From Actinotalea sp. JY-7876 (GTDB taxonomy: Bacteria; Actinomycetota; Actinomycetes; Actinomycetales; Cellulomonadaceae), in the NCBI RefSeq assembly GCF_014042015.1, contig NZ_CP059493.1, positions 1,364,001 to 1,428,000 on the forward strand: a stretch of DNA of 64,000 bases. The letters are read 5' to 3'. Both the position numbers and the translations under genes were made by a program. A model generated the notes under the pieces. It worked only from the letters and a program-made list of their open reading frames with translations, was not told where the DNA came from and made no database searches. Of the stretch, positions 37,989 to 49,132 are shown piece by piece. Every line of letters starts with the position of its first letter. Positions within the stretch are counted from its first letter, which is position 1.

Positions 37989-38375
37989 TCAGCTCACCGC
38001 GCCGGTGAGTCGCTCCCCGGGGCCCTCGCCCGGCGCGTCGGGGAAGGGCGACGCCTCGCGGAACGCCAGCTGCAGCGAGCGCAGCCCGTCGCGCAGCGAG
38101 CGCGCGTGCTGGTTGCCGATGTCGGGCGCCGCGGCCGTGACGAGGCCGGCGAGCGCGGTGATGAGCTTGCGCGCCTCGTCCAGGTCCTGCAGGTCCTCGC
38201 CGCGGACGGTCTCGGTGTCCGGGCTGAGCCCGCACTTGACCGCGGCGGCGCTCATGAGGTGGACGGCGGCGGTGGTGATGACCTCCACGGCGGCGACGTC
38301 GGCGATGTCGCGCAGGGCGCCGTCGGTGGTCTCGGAGGTGCTCGGGGTCGGCGCGCTCGCGTCCTGCTGGCTCAT
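37989..38375 (-). CDS. DUF1844 family protein
   Basis: 128 residues. Core pattern DVAAVEVITTAAVHLMSAAAVKCGL and LDEARKLITALAGLV is that of DUF1844, small helical proteins often found near infC in actinobacteria, as here. Acidic, disordered ends. ATG 38375 is 6 nt after a GAGGAT -10-like box. Function unknown. Confidence 0.85.
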   Translation of the reverse strand: MSQQDASAPTPSTSETTDGALRDIADVAAVEVITTAAVHLMSAAAVKCGLSPDTETVRGEDLQDLDEARKLITALAGLVTAAAPDIGNQHARSLRDGLRSLQLAFREASPFPDAPGEGPGERLTGAVS

Positions 38376-38381
38376 GGGTCG

Positions 38382-38387
38382 ATCCTC
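38382..38387 (-). promoter_or_regulatory. Leaderless -10-like box of the DUF1844 gene
   Basis: GAGGAT on the minus strand, 6 nt from ATG 38375. The same hexamer precedes the methyltransferase at 42656 and the glycosylase at 58576. Confidence 0.45.
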
Positions 38388-38395
38388 TCACCGGC

Positions 38396-38436
38396 GAGGG
38401 GCCCGCCCCGGACGCGTGGTCCGGGACGGGCCCCTC
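38396..38436 (-). terminator. Terminator of fur-katA
   Basis: Stem of 17 pairs with one mismatch: GAGGGGCCCG and CCCGGAC (38396-38413) against GTCCGGG and CGGGCCCCTC (38419-38436), 5-nt loop, 17 nt after the katA stop. No U run. Confidence 0.75.
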
Positions 38437-38452
38437 GGGTCCTGCGGGACGG

Positions 38453-39949
38453 TCAGTCGACGGGCAGCGCCGACGTGGCCGGCTGTCCCGTCTCGATGGG
38501 CGCCGTGCCGGCCAGGTTCGCCCGGAGCGCGGCACCGAGGCCGGCGTCCACCTGGGTCCAGTACGCGATGGCGCGCTCGCGGATGTCCGCAGCCTTGACA
38601 CCGCCCACGTGCCCGGTGATGACGTCGAGGAAGCGCGCCCGGGCGGCGTCGTCGAAGACCTCGCGGTACAGCGTGCCCGCCTGGCCGAAGTCGTCGTCCT
38701 GCGGGTGCAGCGTGGCGGCCGCCCGCACCATCGCGCCGTCCGACTCCCAGCCGGACTCGCCCGCGCGGGCCGGCTCGGCGTGCGCGCCGCCCCGCGAGTT
38801 GGGGGCGTAGACCGGGATCTCGGGCGCGTTGAACGTGTAGCGCGCGGCGCCGTCCTGCGAGTACGAGTGCACGGGCGCGTTGTGCGGCGCGTTGACCGGC
38901 AGCTGCGCGTGGTTCGTGCCCACGCGGTACCGGTGCGCGTCGGCGTAGGAGAAGATCCGCGCGAGCAGCATCTTGTCGGGGCTCGCCGCGATGCCGGGGA
39001 CGAAGTTCGAGGGGGCGAAGGTCGCCTGCTCGATCTCGGCGAAGTAGTTCTGCGGGTTGCGGTTGAGCTGCATGGTGCCGACCTCGATGAGCGGGTAGTC
39101 CGCGTGCGGCCACACCTTCGTCAGGTCGAACGGGTTGAAGCGGTACTCCGCCGCCTCCGCGTACGGCATGACCTGGACCGACAGCGTCCACGAGGGGAAG
39201 TCACCGCCCTCGATGGCCTCGTGCAGGTCCCGGATGTGCACGTCCGCGTCGGAGCCGGCGAGCTGCGACGCCTCGTCCGGCGTCATGTTCTTGATGCCCT
39301 GGTCGGTGCGGAAGTGGTACTTGACCCAGAACCGCTCGCCCTCGGCGTTGATCCACTGGTACGTGTGCGAGCCGAAGCCGTCCATGTGACGCCACGATGC
39401 GGGGATGCCGCGGTCGCCCATGAGCCACGTGACCTGGTGCGCCGACTCGGGGGACAGCGTCCAGAAGTCCCACTGCATGTCGTTGTCGCGCAGGTGGGAG
39501 CCCGGCAGGCGCTTCTGCGAGTGGATGAAGTCCGGGAACTTGATGCCGTCACGGATGAAGAAGACGGGCGTGTTGTTGCCGACCAGGTCGTAGTTGCCCT
39601 CGGTCGTGTAGAACTTCAGCGCGAAGCCGCGCGGGTCGCGCCACGTGTCGGGCGAGCCCGCCTCGCCGGCCACCGTCGAGAAGCGCGCGAGCATCGGCGT
39701 CTGCACGCCCGGCTGGAAGAGCGCGGCGCGCGTGTAGCGGCTCACGTCCTGCGTCGTGGTGAACGTGCCGAAGGCGCCGCCGCCCTTGGCGTGCACGACC
39801 CGCTCGGGCACCCGCTCGCGGTTGAACTGGGCGAGCTTCTCCACCAGGTAGTGGTCGTGCAGGACGACGGGTCCGTCGGCGCCGACGGTCAGGGCGTGGG
39901 CGTCGGAGGCGACGGGCGCCCCGGAGTTGGTGGTGGTGAACGGCGTCAC
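38453..39949 (-). CDS. katA: Monofunctional haem catalase
   Basis: 498 residues, clade-3 size. Active-site His in [15 protein letters not shown], the Asn in GNNTPVFF, and the haem-ligand Tyr in [28 protein letters not shown] is also typical. It breaks down hydrogen peroxide. GTG 39949 follows GGAAGGA; the open frame reaches further up but only through the intergenic hairpins. Lies 94 bp after a Fur-type regulator on the same strand, so it is probably cotranscribed and peroxide-controlled. Confidence 0.95.
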   Translation of the reverse strand: MTPFTTTNSGAPVASDAHALTVGADGPVVLHDHYLVEKLAQFNRERVPERVVHAKGGGAFGTFTTTQDVSRYTRAALFQPGVQTPMLARFSTVAGEAGSPDTWRDPRGFALKFYTTEGNYDLVGNNTPVFFIRDGIKFPDFIHSQKRLPGSHLRDNDMQWDFWTLSPESAHQVTWLMGDRGIPASWRHMDGFGSHTYQWINAEGERFWVKYHFRTDQGIKNMTPDEASQLAGSDADVHIRDLHEAIEGGDFPSWTLSVQVMPYAEAAEYRFNPFDLTKVWPHADYPLIEVGTMQLNRNPQNYFAEIEQATFAPSNFVPGIAASPDKMLLARIFSYADAHRYRVGTNHAQLPVNAPHNAPVHSYSQDGAARYTFNAPEIPVYAPNSRGGAHAEPARAGESGWESDGAMVRAAATLHPQDDDFGQAGTLYREVFDDAARARFLDVITGHVGGVKAADIRERAIAYWTQVDAGLGAALRANLAGTAPIETGQPATSALPVD

Positions 39950-39970
39950 TGTGGTCCTTCCGGTCGTGCG

Positions 39971-40021
39971 GTGCCGCGGGATCGCGGCACGGCGGTGCTG
40001 ACGCCGGCATCCGCCGGCGTC
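39971..40021 (-). promoter_or_regulatory. Two hairpins between the Fur gene and katA
   Basis: GTGCCGCG/CGCGGCAC (39971-39978 with 39983-39990, loop 4 nt) and GACGCCGGC/GCCGGCGTC (40000-40008 with 40013-40021, loop 4 nt). Both stems are perfect. They may limit read-through, process the message or protect katA mRNA. Confidence 0.6.
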
Positions 40022-40043
40022 GTCTGCTGCTCGGTGGGCGCGC

Positions 40044-40451
40044 TCAGGCGCCCTGGCAGTCGGGGCACAGGCCCCAGTACGTGACCTCCGCCGTCTCGAC
40101 GGTGAAGCCACCGGTCGAGCTGGGCGTGAGGCAGGGGGAGGGGCCGACGGCGCAGTCGACGTCGTCGATCGCCCCGCAGCCCTGGCACACCACGTGGTGG
40201 TGGTTGTCGCCCACCCGGCGCTCGTAGCGGGCGGGGTGGCCCGCCGGCTCGATGCAGCGGAGCAGGCGTGCGTCGGTCAGGGCGTGCAGGACGTCGTAGA
40301 CGGCCTGGACGCTGACGGTCGGAAGGGTGCGGCGCACCTCCGTCAGGACGGCGTCGGCGGTCGCGTGCGGTGCTCGACCCACGGCGTCGAGCACCGCGAT
40401 GCGCGGTCCCGTCACCCGGAGCCCCGCGTCGCGCAGGGTGTCGCTGTCCAT
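40044..40451 (-). CDS. Fur-family regulator (CatR/FurA type)
   Basis: 135 residues. A winged helix ([45 protein letters not shown]) precedes the metal-binding dimer domain with [17 protein letters not shown] and a final CPDC. It is the usual partner of katA in actinobacteria, where it represses catalase until peroxide oxidises it. ATG 40451 has a -10 (CATGAT) 6 nt away. Confidence 0.92.
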   Translation of the reverse strand: MDSDTLRDAGLRVTGPRIAVLDAVGRAPHATADAVLTEVRRTLPTVSVQAVYDVLHALTDARLLRCIEPAGHPARYERRVGDNHHHVVCQGCGAIDDVDCAVGPSPCLTPSSTGGFTVETAEVTYWGLCPDCQGA

Positions 40452-40457
40452 GCCGCG

Positions 40458-40490
40458 ATCATGGCACAGTTTTCTTGAACCATTCAAGAA
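40458..40490 (-). promoter_or_regulatory. Fur-gene promoter with perfect inverted-repeat operator
   Basis: On the minus strand -35 TTGAAT and -10 CATGAT (40458-40463) are 18 bp apart, and the start codon is 6 nt from the -10. A perfect inverted repeat TTCTTGAA-CCA-TTCAAGAA (40472-40490) covers the -35. This is a Fur/PerR-class site; autoregulation is the direct reading. Confidence 0.8.
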
Positions 40491-40537
40491 TTCGGGGTGT
40501 GACGCCCGTCGCCTCGGGGTCGCGGGGTCGGAGGTGC

Positions 40538-40818
40538 TAGAGTGGTGCGCGACCGACCGGTACGTTCTGCCCGCTCGCGGGTGGCGTGTGCCGGTGCACA
40601 AGTGGAGCAGATCCCACCCGAGCCCCGACGGACCGCCTCGTGCGATCGACAGGGTGCCGGGTTCCGGTCCGAGGGTCACGGCGCGACGCCGCGACCTGGT
40701 GTCGGGTGCACCCCTCGTAGGGTGTGGCGGCACCGTCGGACGCAGGCCTCCGCGTGTGCTCAGCACCGGAGGCCTTCTTCGTTGCTCGAGGTCTCACGAC
40801 GAGCACGAGGAGCAGCAC
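40538..40818 (+). promoter_or_regulatory. infC promoter and leader with attenuator-like hairpin
   Basis: TAGAGT (40538-40543) is a likely -10, giving a leader of about 270 nt. Near its end AGGCCTCCG (40744-40752) pairs with CGGAGGCCT (40767-40775), with an inner GTGC/GCAC stem, followed by TCTTCGTT: an intrinsic-terminator shape 43 nt before infC. Translation factor and ribosomal-protein operons (infC-rpmI-rplT) are often controlled in the leader. GGGTGCACCC-type complementarity lies at about 40704-40724. Nothing else recognised. Confidence 0.55.
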
Positions 40819-41859
40819 ATCAGCGAGCCCCGCATCAACGATCGGATCCGCGTCGCCGAGGTCCGACTGGTCGGCCCGAACGGCGAGCAGGTCGGCATCG
40901 TCCGCGTGGAGGACGCCCTTCGTCTTGCCCAGGAGGCGGACCTCGACCTGGTCGAGGTCGCTCCCGACGCCAGGCCCCCGGTCTGCAAGCTCATGGACTT
41001 CGGCAAGTTCAAGTACGAGGCCGACATGAAGGCGCGTGAGGCGCGCCGGAACCAGGCCAACACGGTTCTCAAGGAGATCCGCTTCCGCCTCAAGATCGAC
41101 CCGCACGACTACGGCACCAAGAAGGGCCACGTCGAGCGGTTCCTCAAGGCGGGCGACAAGGTCAAGGTCATGATCATGTTCCGCGGTCGCGAGCAGTCGC
41201 GCCCGGAGATGGGCGTGCGCCTCCTGCAGCGCCTGGCCGACGACGTCGCGGAGCTCGGCTTCATCGAGAGCATGCCGAAGCAGGACGGCCGAAACATGAT
41301 CATGGTGCTCGGCCCGACCAAGAAGAAGGCCGACGCCAAGGCGGAGCAGCAGCGGCTCAAGGCGCAGCAGGCTCCGGAGGAGGCTCGTCCCGAGCGTCCG
41401 GCGCGGGAGCCGTCCGCCGCGCCCGCCCAGGCGCAGGCCCCTGCCGAGGCACCGGCCCCGGCGCAGGAGCAGGCTCCCGTCCAGGCGCCGGCTCCCGCCC
41501 GAACGGCGGCGCCGGTGCAGGCTGCGCCCGCGGAGTCGGCTCCGGCCGAGGCGGCACCGGCTCGCCCCGCAGCCGCGCCGCGTCCGGCGGCACGCCCGGC
41601 CGCCCAGGCGGCACCGGCTGCCCCGGCCAGGCCTGCGGCCGCTCCTCGGACGGCAGCTCCTCGCACGGCGCCGGCCCGCACGGCGGCTCGGGCGCAGCCC
41701 GCGGCGACCGGGGAGGCTCCGGCAGCGCCGGCAGCGGCCCCGAAGCCCGCGGCGACACCCCGCCCGGCCGCGCCGCGGCCGGCACCGGCCGCCAAGCCGG
41801 CGCGTCCGGCCCCCAAGCCGGCCGCCCGGGCGAAGTCCACCGACGACGCGTCGTCCTGA
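40819..41859 (+). CDS. infC: Translation initiation factor IF-3 (AUC start, long C-terminal tail)
   Basis: 346 residues. The family start [18 protein letters not shown] is read from an ATC codon at 40819, 6 nt after GAGGAG (40807-40812). No ATG, GTG or TTG in frame gives a full N-terminal domain, and rare starts (AUU, AUC) are known for infC as part of its autocontrol. N-domain, linker ([21 protein letters not shown]) and C-domain ([20 protein letters not shown]) are complete by about residue 180. Some 165 residues of Ala/Pro-rich tail follow, with PKPA and basic residues at the end. IF-3 checks the start codon and prevents subunit joining. Confidence 0.93.
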   Translation: MSEPRINDRIRVAEVRLVGPNGEQVGIVRVEDALRLAQEADLDLVEVAPDARPPVCKLMDFGKFKYEADMKAREARRNQANTVLKEIRFRLKIDPHDYGTKKGHVERFLKAGDKVKVMIMFRGREQSRPEMGVRLLQRLADDVAELGFIESMPKQDGRNMIMVLGPTKKKADAKAEQQRLKAQQAPEEARPERPAREPSAAPAQAQAPAEAPAPAQEQAPVQAPAPARTAAPVQAAPAESAPAEAAPARPAAAPRPAARPAAQAAPAAPARPAAAPRTAAPRTAPARTAARAQPAATGEAPAAPAAAPKPAATPRPAAPRPAPAAKPARPAPKPAARAKSTDDASS

Positions 41860-41930
41860 CCAGGTGCGGGCCCCGGCCCGCACGTGAACCTCGTCCCGAC
41901 CGGGACGACCTGATGGAAGAGAGCACACCA

Positions 41931-42125
41931 GTGCCGAAGAACAAGACGCACAGTGGTGCGAAGAAGCGGTTCCGGATCACGGGGACCGGCAAGATCATGC
42001 GGGAGCAGGCGGGCGCCCGCCACCTGTTCGAGCACAAGTCGAGCCGCCGCACGCGGCGCCTCGCCTCCGACCAGGTCGTCTCCCCGGCCGACGCCCCCAA
42101 GATCAAGAAGCTGCTCGGCAAGTGA
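41931..42125 (+). CDS. rpmI: 50S ribosomal protein L35
   Basis: 64 residues. [25 protein letters not shown] is cut to its family start at GTG 41931; a GTG/ATG extension from 41913 adds six residues before that and is unlikely. Second gene of infC-rpmI-rplT; gap of 71 nt after infC. Confidence 0.95.
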   Translation: MPKNKTHSGAKKRFRITGTGKIMREQAGARHLFEHKSSRRTRRLASDQVVSPADAPKIKKLLGK

Positions 42126-42189
42126 GCCCGCGGCGCGCCTCCCGCGCGCCCCGACTCACCTGTGAGCCCCGAAACGCAAGGAGCATCAC

Positions 42190-42573
42190 GTGGCACGCGT
42201 GAAGCGGGCGGTCAACGCCCAGAAGAAGCGCCGTTCTACCCTCGAGCGCGCCAGCGGTTACCGCGGCCAGCGCTCGCGCCTCTACCGGAAGGCGAAGGAG
42301 CAGGTCACCCACTCCCTCGTCTACGCCTACCGTGACCGCAAGGCGCGCAAGGGCGACTTCCGCAAGCTGTGGATCCAGCGCATCAACGCTGCCTCCCGCG
42401 AGCAGGGGCTGACCTACAACCGCCTCATCCAGGGCCTCAAGCTCGCCGGTGTCGAGGTCGACCGTCGCGTCCTGGCCGACATGGCCGTCAACGACGCGCC
42501 CGCCTTCAACGCGCTCGTCAAGGTCGCGAAGGACGCACTGCCCGCCGACGTCAACGCGCCGTCGGCCGCCTGA
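42190..42573 (+). CDS. rplT: 50S ribosomal protein L20
   Basis: 127 residues. [31 protein letters not shown] and LWIQRINAA are typical. L20 binds 23S rRNA early in 50S assembly and in several bacteria represses its own operon. GTG 42190 follows AAGGAG. Ends at a strong terminator. Confidence 0.96.
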   Translation: MARVKRAVNAQKKRRSTLERASGYRGQRSRLYRKAKEQVTHSLVYAYRDRKARKGDFRKLWIQRINAASREQGLTYNRLIQGLKLAGVEVDRRVLADMAVNDAPAFNALVKVAKDALPADVNAPSAA

Positions 42574-42589
42574 GCACCAGCACGACCTC

Positions 42590-42625
42590 GAGGGCCCCTG
42601 GACGACTCGTCGTCCGGGGGCCCTC
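42590..42625 (+). terminator. Terminator of infC-rpmI-rplT
   Basis: GAGGGCCCC (42590-42598) with GGGGCCCTC (42617-42625), and inside it GGACGA with TCGTCC around a CTCG loop; 15 pairs with one facing mismatch. 16 nt after the rplT stop, no U run. Confidence 0.8.
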
Positions 42626-42643
42626 GCGCGTCCGGGCGTCTGG

Positions 42644-42649
42644 GAGGAT
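42644..42649 (+). promoter_or_regulatory. Leaderless -10-like box of the rRNA methyltransferase
   Basis: GAGGAT, then CGGCGC, then GTG 42656. Confidence 0.45.
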
Positions 42650-42655
42650 CGGCGC

Positions 42656-43507
42656 GTGCCGACCGTGATGACGAACCCCCGCGCCGAGCGGGTCAGGACC
42701 GTCCGGTCGCTGGCCGGACGCTCGGCCCGCGCGCGCCACGGGCGCTTCCTCGTGGAGGGCCCCCAGGCGGTGCGCGAGGCCGTGCGGTTCGCTGCCGCGG
42801 ACGTCGTCGACCTCTACCTCAGCGAGGCCGCGGCGCAGCGCTACGGCGAGATCGTCGGGGACGCCGCCACGGCACGCCTCGAGGTCCGGACGGGCACCGC
42901 CGAGGTGCTCGACGCGATGAGCCCGGACGCGCAGGGCGTCCTGGCGGTGCTGCGCCCGCGCACCGCGGCCCTGCCCGACGTGGCCGCTGCCGCCCCCCGG
43001 CTGGTGGCGGTCCTGTCCCAGGTGCGGGACCCGGGCAACGCCGGCGCCGTGATCCGCGCGGCCGACGCCGCCGGCGCGGACGCCGTGGTCCTCACCGAGG
43101 GGAGCGTGGACGTCCACAACCCCAAGGTCGTGCGCTCGACCGCCGGCTCCCTGTTCCACCTGCCCGTGGTGACGGGCGTGTCCCTAGCCTCGACGGTCGA
43201 GGCGCTGCGCGACGCCGGTTGCCTCGTCGCGGCCGCGGACGGTGCCGGCGCGCACGACCTGGACGCGCTGCTGGACGTCGCGGGCGCCGCGCCGACGGGG
43301 GCGCCGGACCTGGCGACGCCCACGGTCTGGGTCTTCGGCAACGAGGCCTGGGGCCTGGACCCCGCCGACCGCGACCTCGCCGACGCCGTCGTGCGCGTGC
43401 CGATCCACGGGCGTGCGGAGTCGCTCAACCTCGCGACGGCGGCCACGGTGTGCCTCTACGCGTCCGCCCGGGCGCAGCGCCGACGGCCCGGCGCAGTGCC
43501 GGCCTGA
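42656..43507 (+). CDS. SpoU-family RNA 2'-O-methyltransferase
   Basis: 283 residues. An N-terminal substrate-binding part (RFLVEGPQAVREAV) precedes the knotted SPOUT domain with VLSQVRDPGNAGAVIRAADAAG, FGNEAWGLDP and VRVPIHGRAESLNLATAATV. It methylates ribose in rRNA or tRNA using SAM; exact site unknown. Genes of this type usually stand between rplT and pheS in actinobacteria. Start GTG 42656 or ATG 42668. Confidence 0.92.
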   Translation: MPTVMTNPRAERVRTVRSLAGRSARARHGRFLVEGPQAVREAVRFAAADVVDLYLSEAAAQRYGEIVGDAATARLEVRTGTAEVLDAMSPDAQGVLAVLRPRTAALPDVAAAAPRLVAVLSQVRDPGNAGAVIRAADAAGADAVVLTEGSVDVHNPKVVRSTAGSLFHLPVVTGVSLASTVEALRDAGCLVAAADGAGAHDLDALLDVAGAAPTGAPDLATPTVWVFGNEAWGLDPADRDLADAVVRVPIHGRAESLNLATAATVCLYASARAQRRRPGAVPA

Positions 43508-44127
43508 TGCGGCTGTTCGCGGCGGTGCGCCCGCCCCGCGACGTCCTCGACCACGTCGAGCGGGCTCTGGTCCTCGCGCGCGCCGGCACCCCGACCGACG
43601 ACGGGCAGGGGCCGGTGCGGTGGACGCCGCCGCAGGACCGGCATCTCACCCTCGCGTTCTACGGCGAGGCGCCGGACGGCGCCGTGCCGGAGCTGGCGCA
43701 GGGCCTCGCGGGGCTCGCCGCGGCGACGGCGCCGTTCGGGCTGAGCCTGCAGGGGTCAGGGCTGTTCGACCGCCGCACGCTGTGGATCGGGTGCGGTGGC
43801 GACGTCGCCTCCATGACCGCCCTGATGGACGGCGCCGTGAGCCTCGGCGCCGAGGTCCTCGGCCGGCAGGACCCGCGCCCGCGGTCGCGGGCCCACCTCA
43901 CGGTCGGTCGGGTGCGCGACCAGGCCCGGCGCCGCCCGACCCGGGGCCGCGAGCAGCCGGGCGTGGCGGCGGTGGCGGCGCTGTCGCACGCCCTCGCGGT
44001 CTACCGCGGGCCCGGGTGGCGGGTCGAGGAGATCGAGCTCGTGCGCTCCGAGCTGGGCGCGGGTCCCGGTGGCGCCGCCCGGCACGAGGTCCTCGAGGTG
44101 CTGCGCCTGGGCCCGCCCGGGCCCTGA
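43507..44127 (+). CDS. thpR: RNA 2',3'-cyclic phosphodiesterase (2'-5' RNA ligase family)
   Basis: 206 residues. The two HxTx catalytic motifs are HLTLAFYG and HLTVGRV. Overlaps the methyltransferase stop by one base (TGATG), so the two are coupled. The family opens 2',3'-cyclic phosphates or joins tRNA halves in vitro; the cell role is uncertain. Confidence 0.9.
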   Translation: MRLFAAVRPPRDVLDHVERALVLARAGTPTDDGQGPVRWTPPQDRHLTLAFYGEAPDGAVPELAQGLAGLAAATAPFGLSLQGSGLFDRRTLWIGCGGDVASMTALMDGAVSLGAEVLGRQDPRPRSRAHLTVGRVRDQARRRPTRGREQPGVAAVAALSHALAVYRGPGWRVEEIELVRSELGAGPGGAARHEVLEVLRLGPPGP

Positions 44128-44136
44128 GCGCTGTGG

Positions 44137-44142
44137 CAGGAT
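44137..44142 (+). promoter_or_regulatory. Leaderless -10 box before the pheS leader peptide
   Basis: CAGGAT, then GACGGGC (7 nt), then ATG 44150. Confidence 0.45.
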
Positions 44143-44149
44143 GACGGGC

Positions 44150-45476
<1,327 letters not shown>

Positions 45477-45477
<1 letters not shown>

Positions 45478-48062
45478 TGCCGCGCATCCCGCTGTCCTGG
45501 CTCGCCGAGCACGTCGACCTGCCCCCCGGCACGACGGCCGACCAGCTCGCCGCCGATCTGGTCCGTGTCGGGCTCGAGGAGGAGGCCATCCACGGCGCCG
45601 CCGTGACCGGTCCGCTCGTCGTCGGCGAGGTCGTGGCCCGCACTCCCGAGCCGCAGAAGAACGGCAAGACGATCAACTGGTGCCGCGTCGACGTTGGCCC
45701 CGAGCTCGGCGAGGTCGGTGAGGACGGCACGGTCGGCCCGCGCGGCATCGTCTGCGGCGCGCACAACTTCGACGTCGGCGACCGCGTCGTCGTCGCGCTG
45801 CCCGGGGCCGTCCTGCCCGGGCCATTCCCGATCGCGTCGCGCAAGACCTACGGCCACGTCTCGGACGGCATGATCTGCTCCGCCAAGGAGCTCGGCCTCG
45901 GCGAGGACCACGACGGCATCATCGTGCTCGATCGCCTCGGCTACGACGCCGCGTCGACGACGCCCGGCACCGACGCCCGCGAGCTCCTCGGGCTCGCCGA
46001 CGAGGTGCTCGAGATCAACGTGACGCCGGACCGCGGCTACTGCTTCTCGATGCGCGGCGTCGCCCGGGAGTACGGCCACGCGACGGGTGCGGCCTTCACC
46101 GACCCCGCCCTCCCGGTGCCCGACGACGTCGTCGCCGGGGACGGCTTCCCCGTCGAGATCACGGACGACGCCCCGATCAACGGTGCCGCGGGCGCCGACC
46201 GCTTCGTGGCGCTCGTCGTGCGCGGCGTGGCGGCATCCGCGCCGTCGCCCGCCTGGATGCAGCGTCGCCTCACCCAGGCCGGCATGCGGCCGATCTCGCT
46301 CGCCGTGGACGTCACGAACTACGTGATGCTCGATCTCGGCCAGCCCCTGCACGCCTACGACCTCGCGAAGGTCGCGGCTCCGGTGGTCGTGCGCCGGGCC
46401 GAGCCGGGGGAGCGGCTGACCACGCTCGACGGGGTCGACCGCGCGCTCGACGCCGAGGACCTCCTCATCACGGACTCGCCCGACGGCGCTCGGGCGTCGC
46501 GGGTGCTCGGCCTGGCCGGCGTCATGGGCGGCGCCGAGAGCGAGGTGGGCCCGGCGACCACGGACCTGCTCCTCGAGGCGGCGCACTTCGACCCCGTCTC
46601 GGTCGCCCGCACCGCCCGCCGGCACAGGCTGCCGAGCGAGGCGTCGCGGCGCTTCGAGCGCGGGGTCGACCCGCAGCTCCCCCTGGTCGCCGTCCGGCGC
46701 GCCGCGGCCCTGCTCGTCGAGCACGGTGGCGGGCGGGTCGACGGGCTCAGCGACCTCGACCGCACCACGGCCCCGCGCGCCGTCGAGGTCGACCTGGACC
46801 TGCCGGCCCGGGTCGTCGGCGTGCCGTACACGCACGAGGAGGTCCGCTCGACGCTCGAGGCGATCGGCTGCACCGTCGAGCCGGTCGGCGAGGGCGGCGC
46901 GCGCGTCACCCCGCCGACGTGGCGCCCCGACCTGACCACGGGCGTGGACCTCGTCGAGGAGGTGGCGCGCATCCGCGGGTACGACGCCATCCCGTCCGTC
47001 CTCCCGCACGCGCCGTCGGGCCGCGGGCTGACGCAGGAGCAGCAGCTCCGGCGCGCCGTGGCGCGCGCGCTGGCCGCCGCGGGCTTCGTGGAGACGCTCA
47101 GCTACCCCTTCGTCGGTGCCCACCAGCACGACGAGCTGGCCCTGCCGGCGGACGACGAGCGCCGCCGCGGGCTGCGCCTGGTCAACCCCCTGTCGGACGA
47201 GCAGCCGGAGCTGCGGACGAGCCTGCTCGTCACGCTCCTGGACACGGCCCGACGGAACGTCTCGCGGGGCACCACGGACCTGGCCCTCAGCGAGATCGGC
47301 CTGGTCACGCTGCCCGCGCCGGACGCACCACCGGCCCCCCGCCTCCCGGGCGCCGCACGACCGAGCGACGCGGACCTCGCGCGTCTGGCCGCGGCGGTCC
47401 CGGCCCAGCCCCGGCGCGTCGCGGGCGTCCTGGCCGGCCTGCGCGAGCCCGCGGGCTGGTGGGGCCCCGGGCGCCGCGCCGACCACACGGACGCGATCGC
47501 CGCGGCGCTCCTGGTGGCGCGGACCGTGGGCGTCGAGGTCGTGGTCGAGGCCGACGAGCGTGCCCCCTGGCACCCGGGACGGTGCGCGCGGCTGCGGCTC
47601 GCTGACGGGACCCTCGTCGGTCACGCCGGTGAGCTGCACCCCAACGTGGTGACGGCGCTGCGCCTGCCCGAGCGCGCGAGCGCGTTCGAGGTGGACCTCG
47701 ACCGGCTCCTCGCGGCCCGCGACCCCGAGCCGCGCCAGGCGACGCCCGTCTCGACCTTCCCGCTCGCGAAGGAGGACCTCGCGCTGGTGGTCGACGCCGC
47801 CGTCCCGGCGGGGGAGGTGCTCGCGGCGGTCGCCGCGGGCGCGCGCTCGTCGGCGGCCGGTGACGTGGTCGAGGACGTGCGGCTGTTCGACGTCTACACG
47901 AGCCCGGAGCTGGGTGCCGACCGCCGTTCGCTGGCCTTCGCGCTGCGGCTGCGCGCGCCGGACCGCACGCTCACGGCGCAGGAGGCCGCCGCCGTGCGTG
48001 AGGCGGCGCTCGCGGAGGCGCACCGGCGCCATGGCGCGGTCCTGCGGGGCACCGAGGCCTGA
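45477..48062 (+). CDS. pheT: Phenylalanyl-tRNA synthetase beta subunit
   Basis: 861 residues. In order: tRNA-binding OB domain (about 40-160, CGAHNFDVGDRVVVALPG), B3/B4 editing domain (about 215-390), B5 domain, a class II-like core and the C-terminal FDX-ACB domain (STFPLAKEDLALVVD). The heterotetramer with PheS charges tRNA-Phe. Size is normal. Confidence 0.96.
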
Positions 48063-48099
48063 GCGGGCCGGAGCGGCAGCCCGAGCGTGCCGGGCGGCG

Positions 48100-49080
48100 T
48101 CAGGGGACGAGCAGGACCTTCCCCGTCGTCGCCCGGCCCTCGAGGGCGCGGTGCGCGTCCGCGGCGTCGGCCAGTGCGAAGCGCGCACCGATCCGGACGT
48201 CGAGAGTGCCGTCCGCGACCGCGCCCAGCACCGCACCGGCGCGCTGCTCGAGCTCCGCGCGCGTCGCGACGTGGTGCCCCAGGGTCGGCCGCGTGAGGAA
48301 GAGCGAGCCGCCGCTGTTGAGGCGCTGGGGGTCGAACGGGGGCACCTGGCCGGACGAGCCGCCGAACAGGGCGAGGCCGCCGCGCGGGCGCAGGCACGCG
48401 AGCGACGCGTCGAACGTGGCGCGCCCGACGCCGTCGTACACCGTGTCGACCCCGCCCGGCGCGAGGTCGCGGACGATGCGGGGGAGCTCCGCGGTGAGGT
48501 CCTCGAGCTGGTCGTAGCGGATCGGCTCCGCGCCGGCGGCGGCGGAGAGCCGCGCCTTCTCCGGCGTCGAGACCGTCGACAGCACGCGCGCCCCACGGGC
48601 CCGGGCGAGCTGGGTGAGCAGGAGCCCGACACCGCCGGCGCCCGCGTGCACGAGGACGGTCTGGCCCTCGCGCACCGGGAACGTCGACTCCACCAGGTAG
48701 TGCGCCGTCATGCCCTGGAGCATCACCGCCGCGGCGATCTCGTCCGGCACGCCGTCGGGCACCGGCACCGCGCGGTCGGCGCGCACGACCGCGAGCTCGG
48801 CGTACGACCCGTGGGAGCCGTCCGCCCAGGCGACGTGGTCGCCCACCGTGGTGCCCGCGACGCCCTCGCCCAGCGCCACGACGGTACCCGCGCCCTCGTC
48901 GCCGGGTACGTGGGGCATCGGTGCCGGGTAGACCCCCGCGCGGCGGTACGTGTCGATGAAGTTCACGCCCGCGGCGGTGACCCGGACCACGAGCTCGCCG
49001 GGTCCCGGGACGGGCTCGGGCAGGTCGGCGGGGACGAGGGCTTCTGGCCCGCCCGGGGCGGAGACCTGGATCGCGCGCAT
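48100..49080 (-). CDS. NADPH:quinone reductase, zinc-free MDR family
   Basis: 326 residues. A GroES-like N-domain (GVNFIDTYRRAGVYP, HVPGDEGAGTVVALGEGV) and Rossmann domain with HAGAGGVGLLLTQLA. No structural zinc cysteines. Likely quinone oxidoreductase of the QOR type. Divergent from argC across an 79-bp gap; the -10 TAGCGT is 6 nt from its ATG. Confidence 0.92.
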   Translation of the reverse strand: MRAIQVSAPGGPEALVPADLPEPVPGPGELVVRVTAAGVNFIDTYRRAGVYPAPMPHVPGDEGAGTVVALGEGVAGTTVGDHVAWADGSHGSYAELAVVRADRAVPVPDGVPDEIAAAVMLQGMTAHYLVESTFPVREGQTVLVHAGAGGVGLLLTQLARARGARVLSTVSTPEKARLSAAAGAEPIRYDQLEDLTAELPRIVRDLAPGGVDTVYDGVGRATFDASLACLRPRGGLALFGGSSGQVPPFDPQRLNSGGSLFLTRPTLGHHVATRAELEQRAGAVLGAVADGTLDVRIGARFALADAADAHRALEGRATTGKVLLVP

Positions 49081-49086
49081 GGTCGT

Positions 49087-49092
49087 ACGCTA
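49087..49092 (-). promoter_or_regulatory. Leaderless -10 box of the quinone reductase
   Basis: TAGCGT on the minus strand, 6 nt from ATG 49080. Confidence 0.6.
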
Positions 49093-49132
49093 GGGCGGTC
49101 GGGCGCGCCGCGCCGCCCGGTCGCACGGAATC

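Noticed and set aside
40542-41039. 165-codon frame starting next to the infC -10
   Set aside because: It overlaps infC in another frame, is Arg-rich without domains and has no Shine-Dalgarno.
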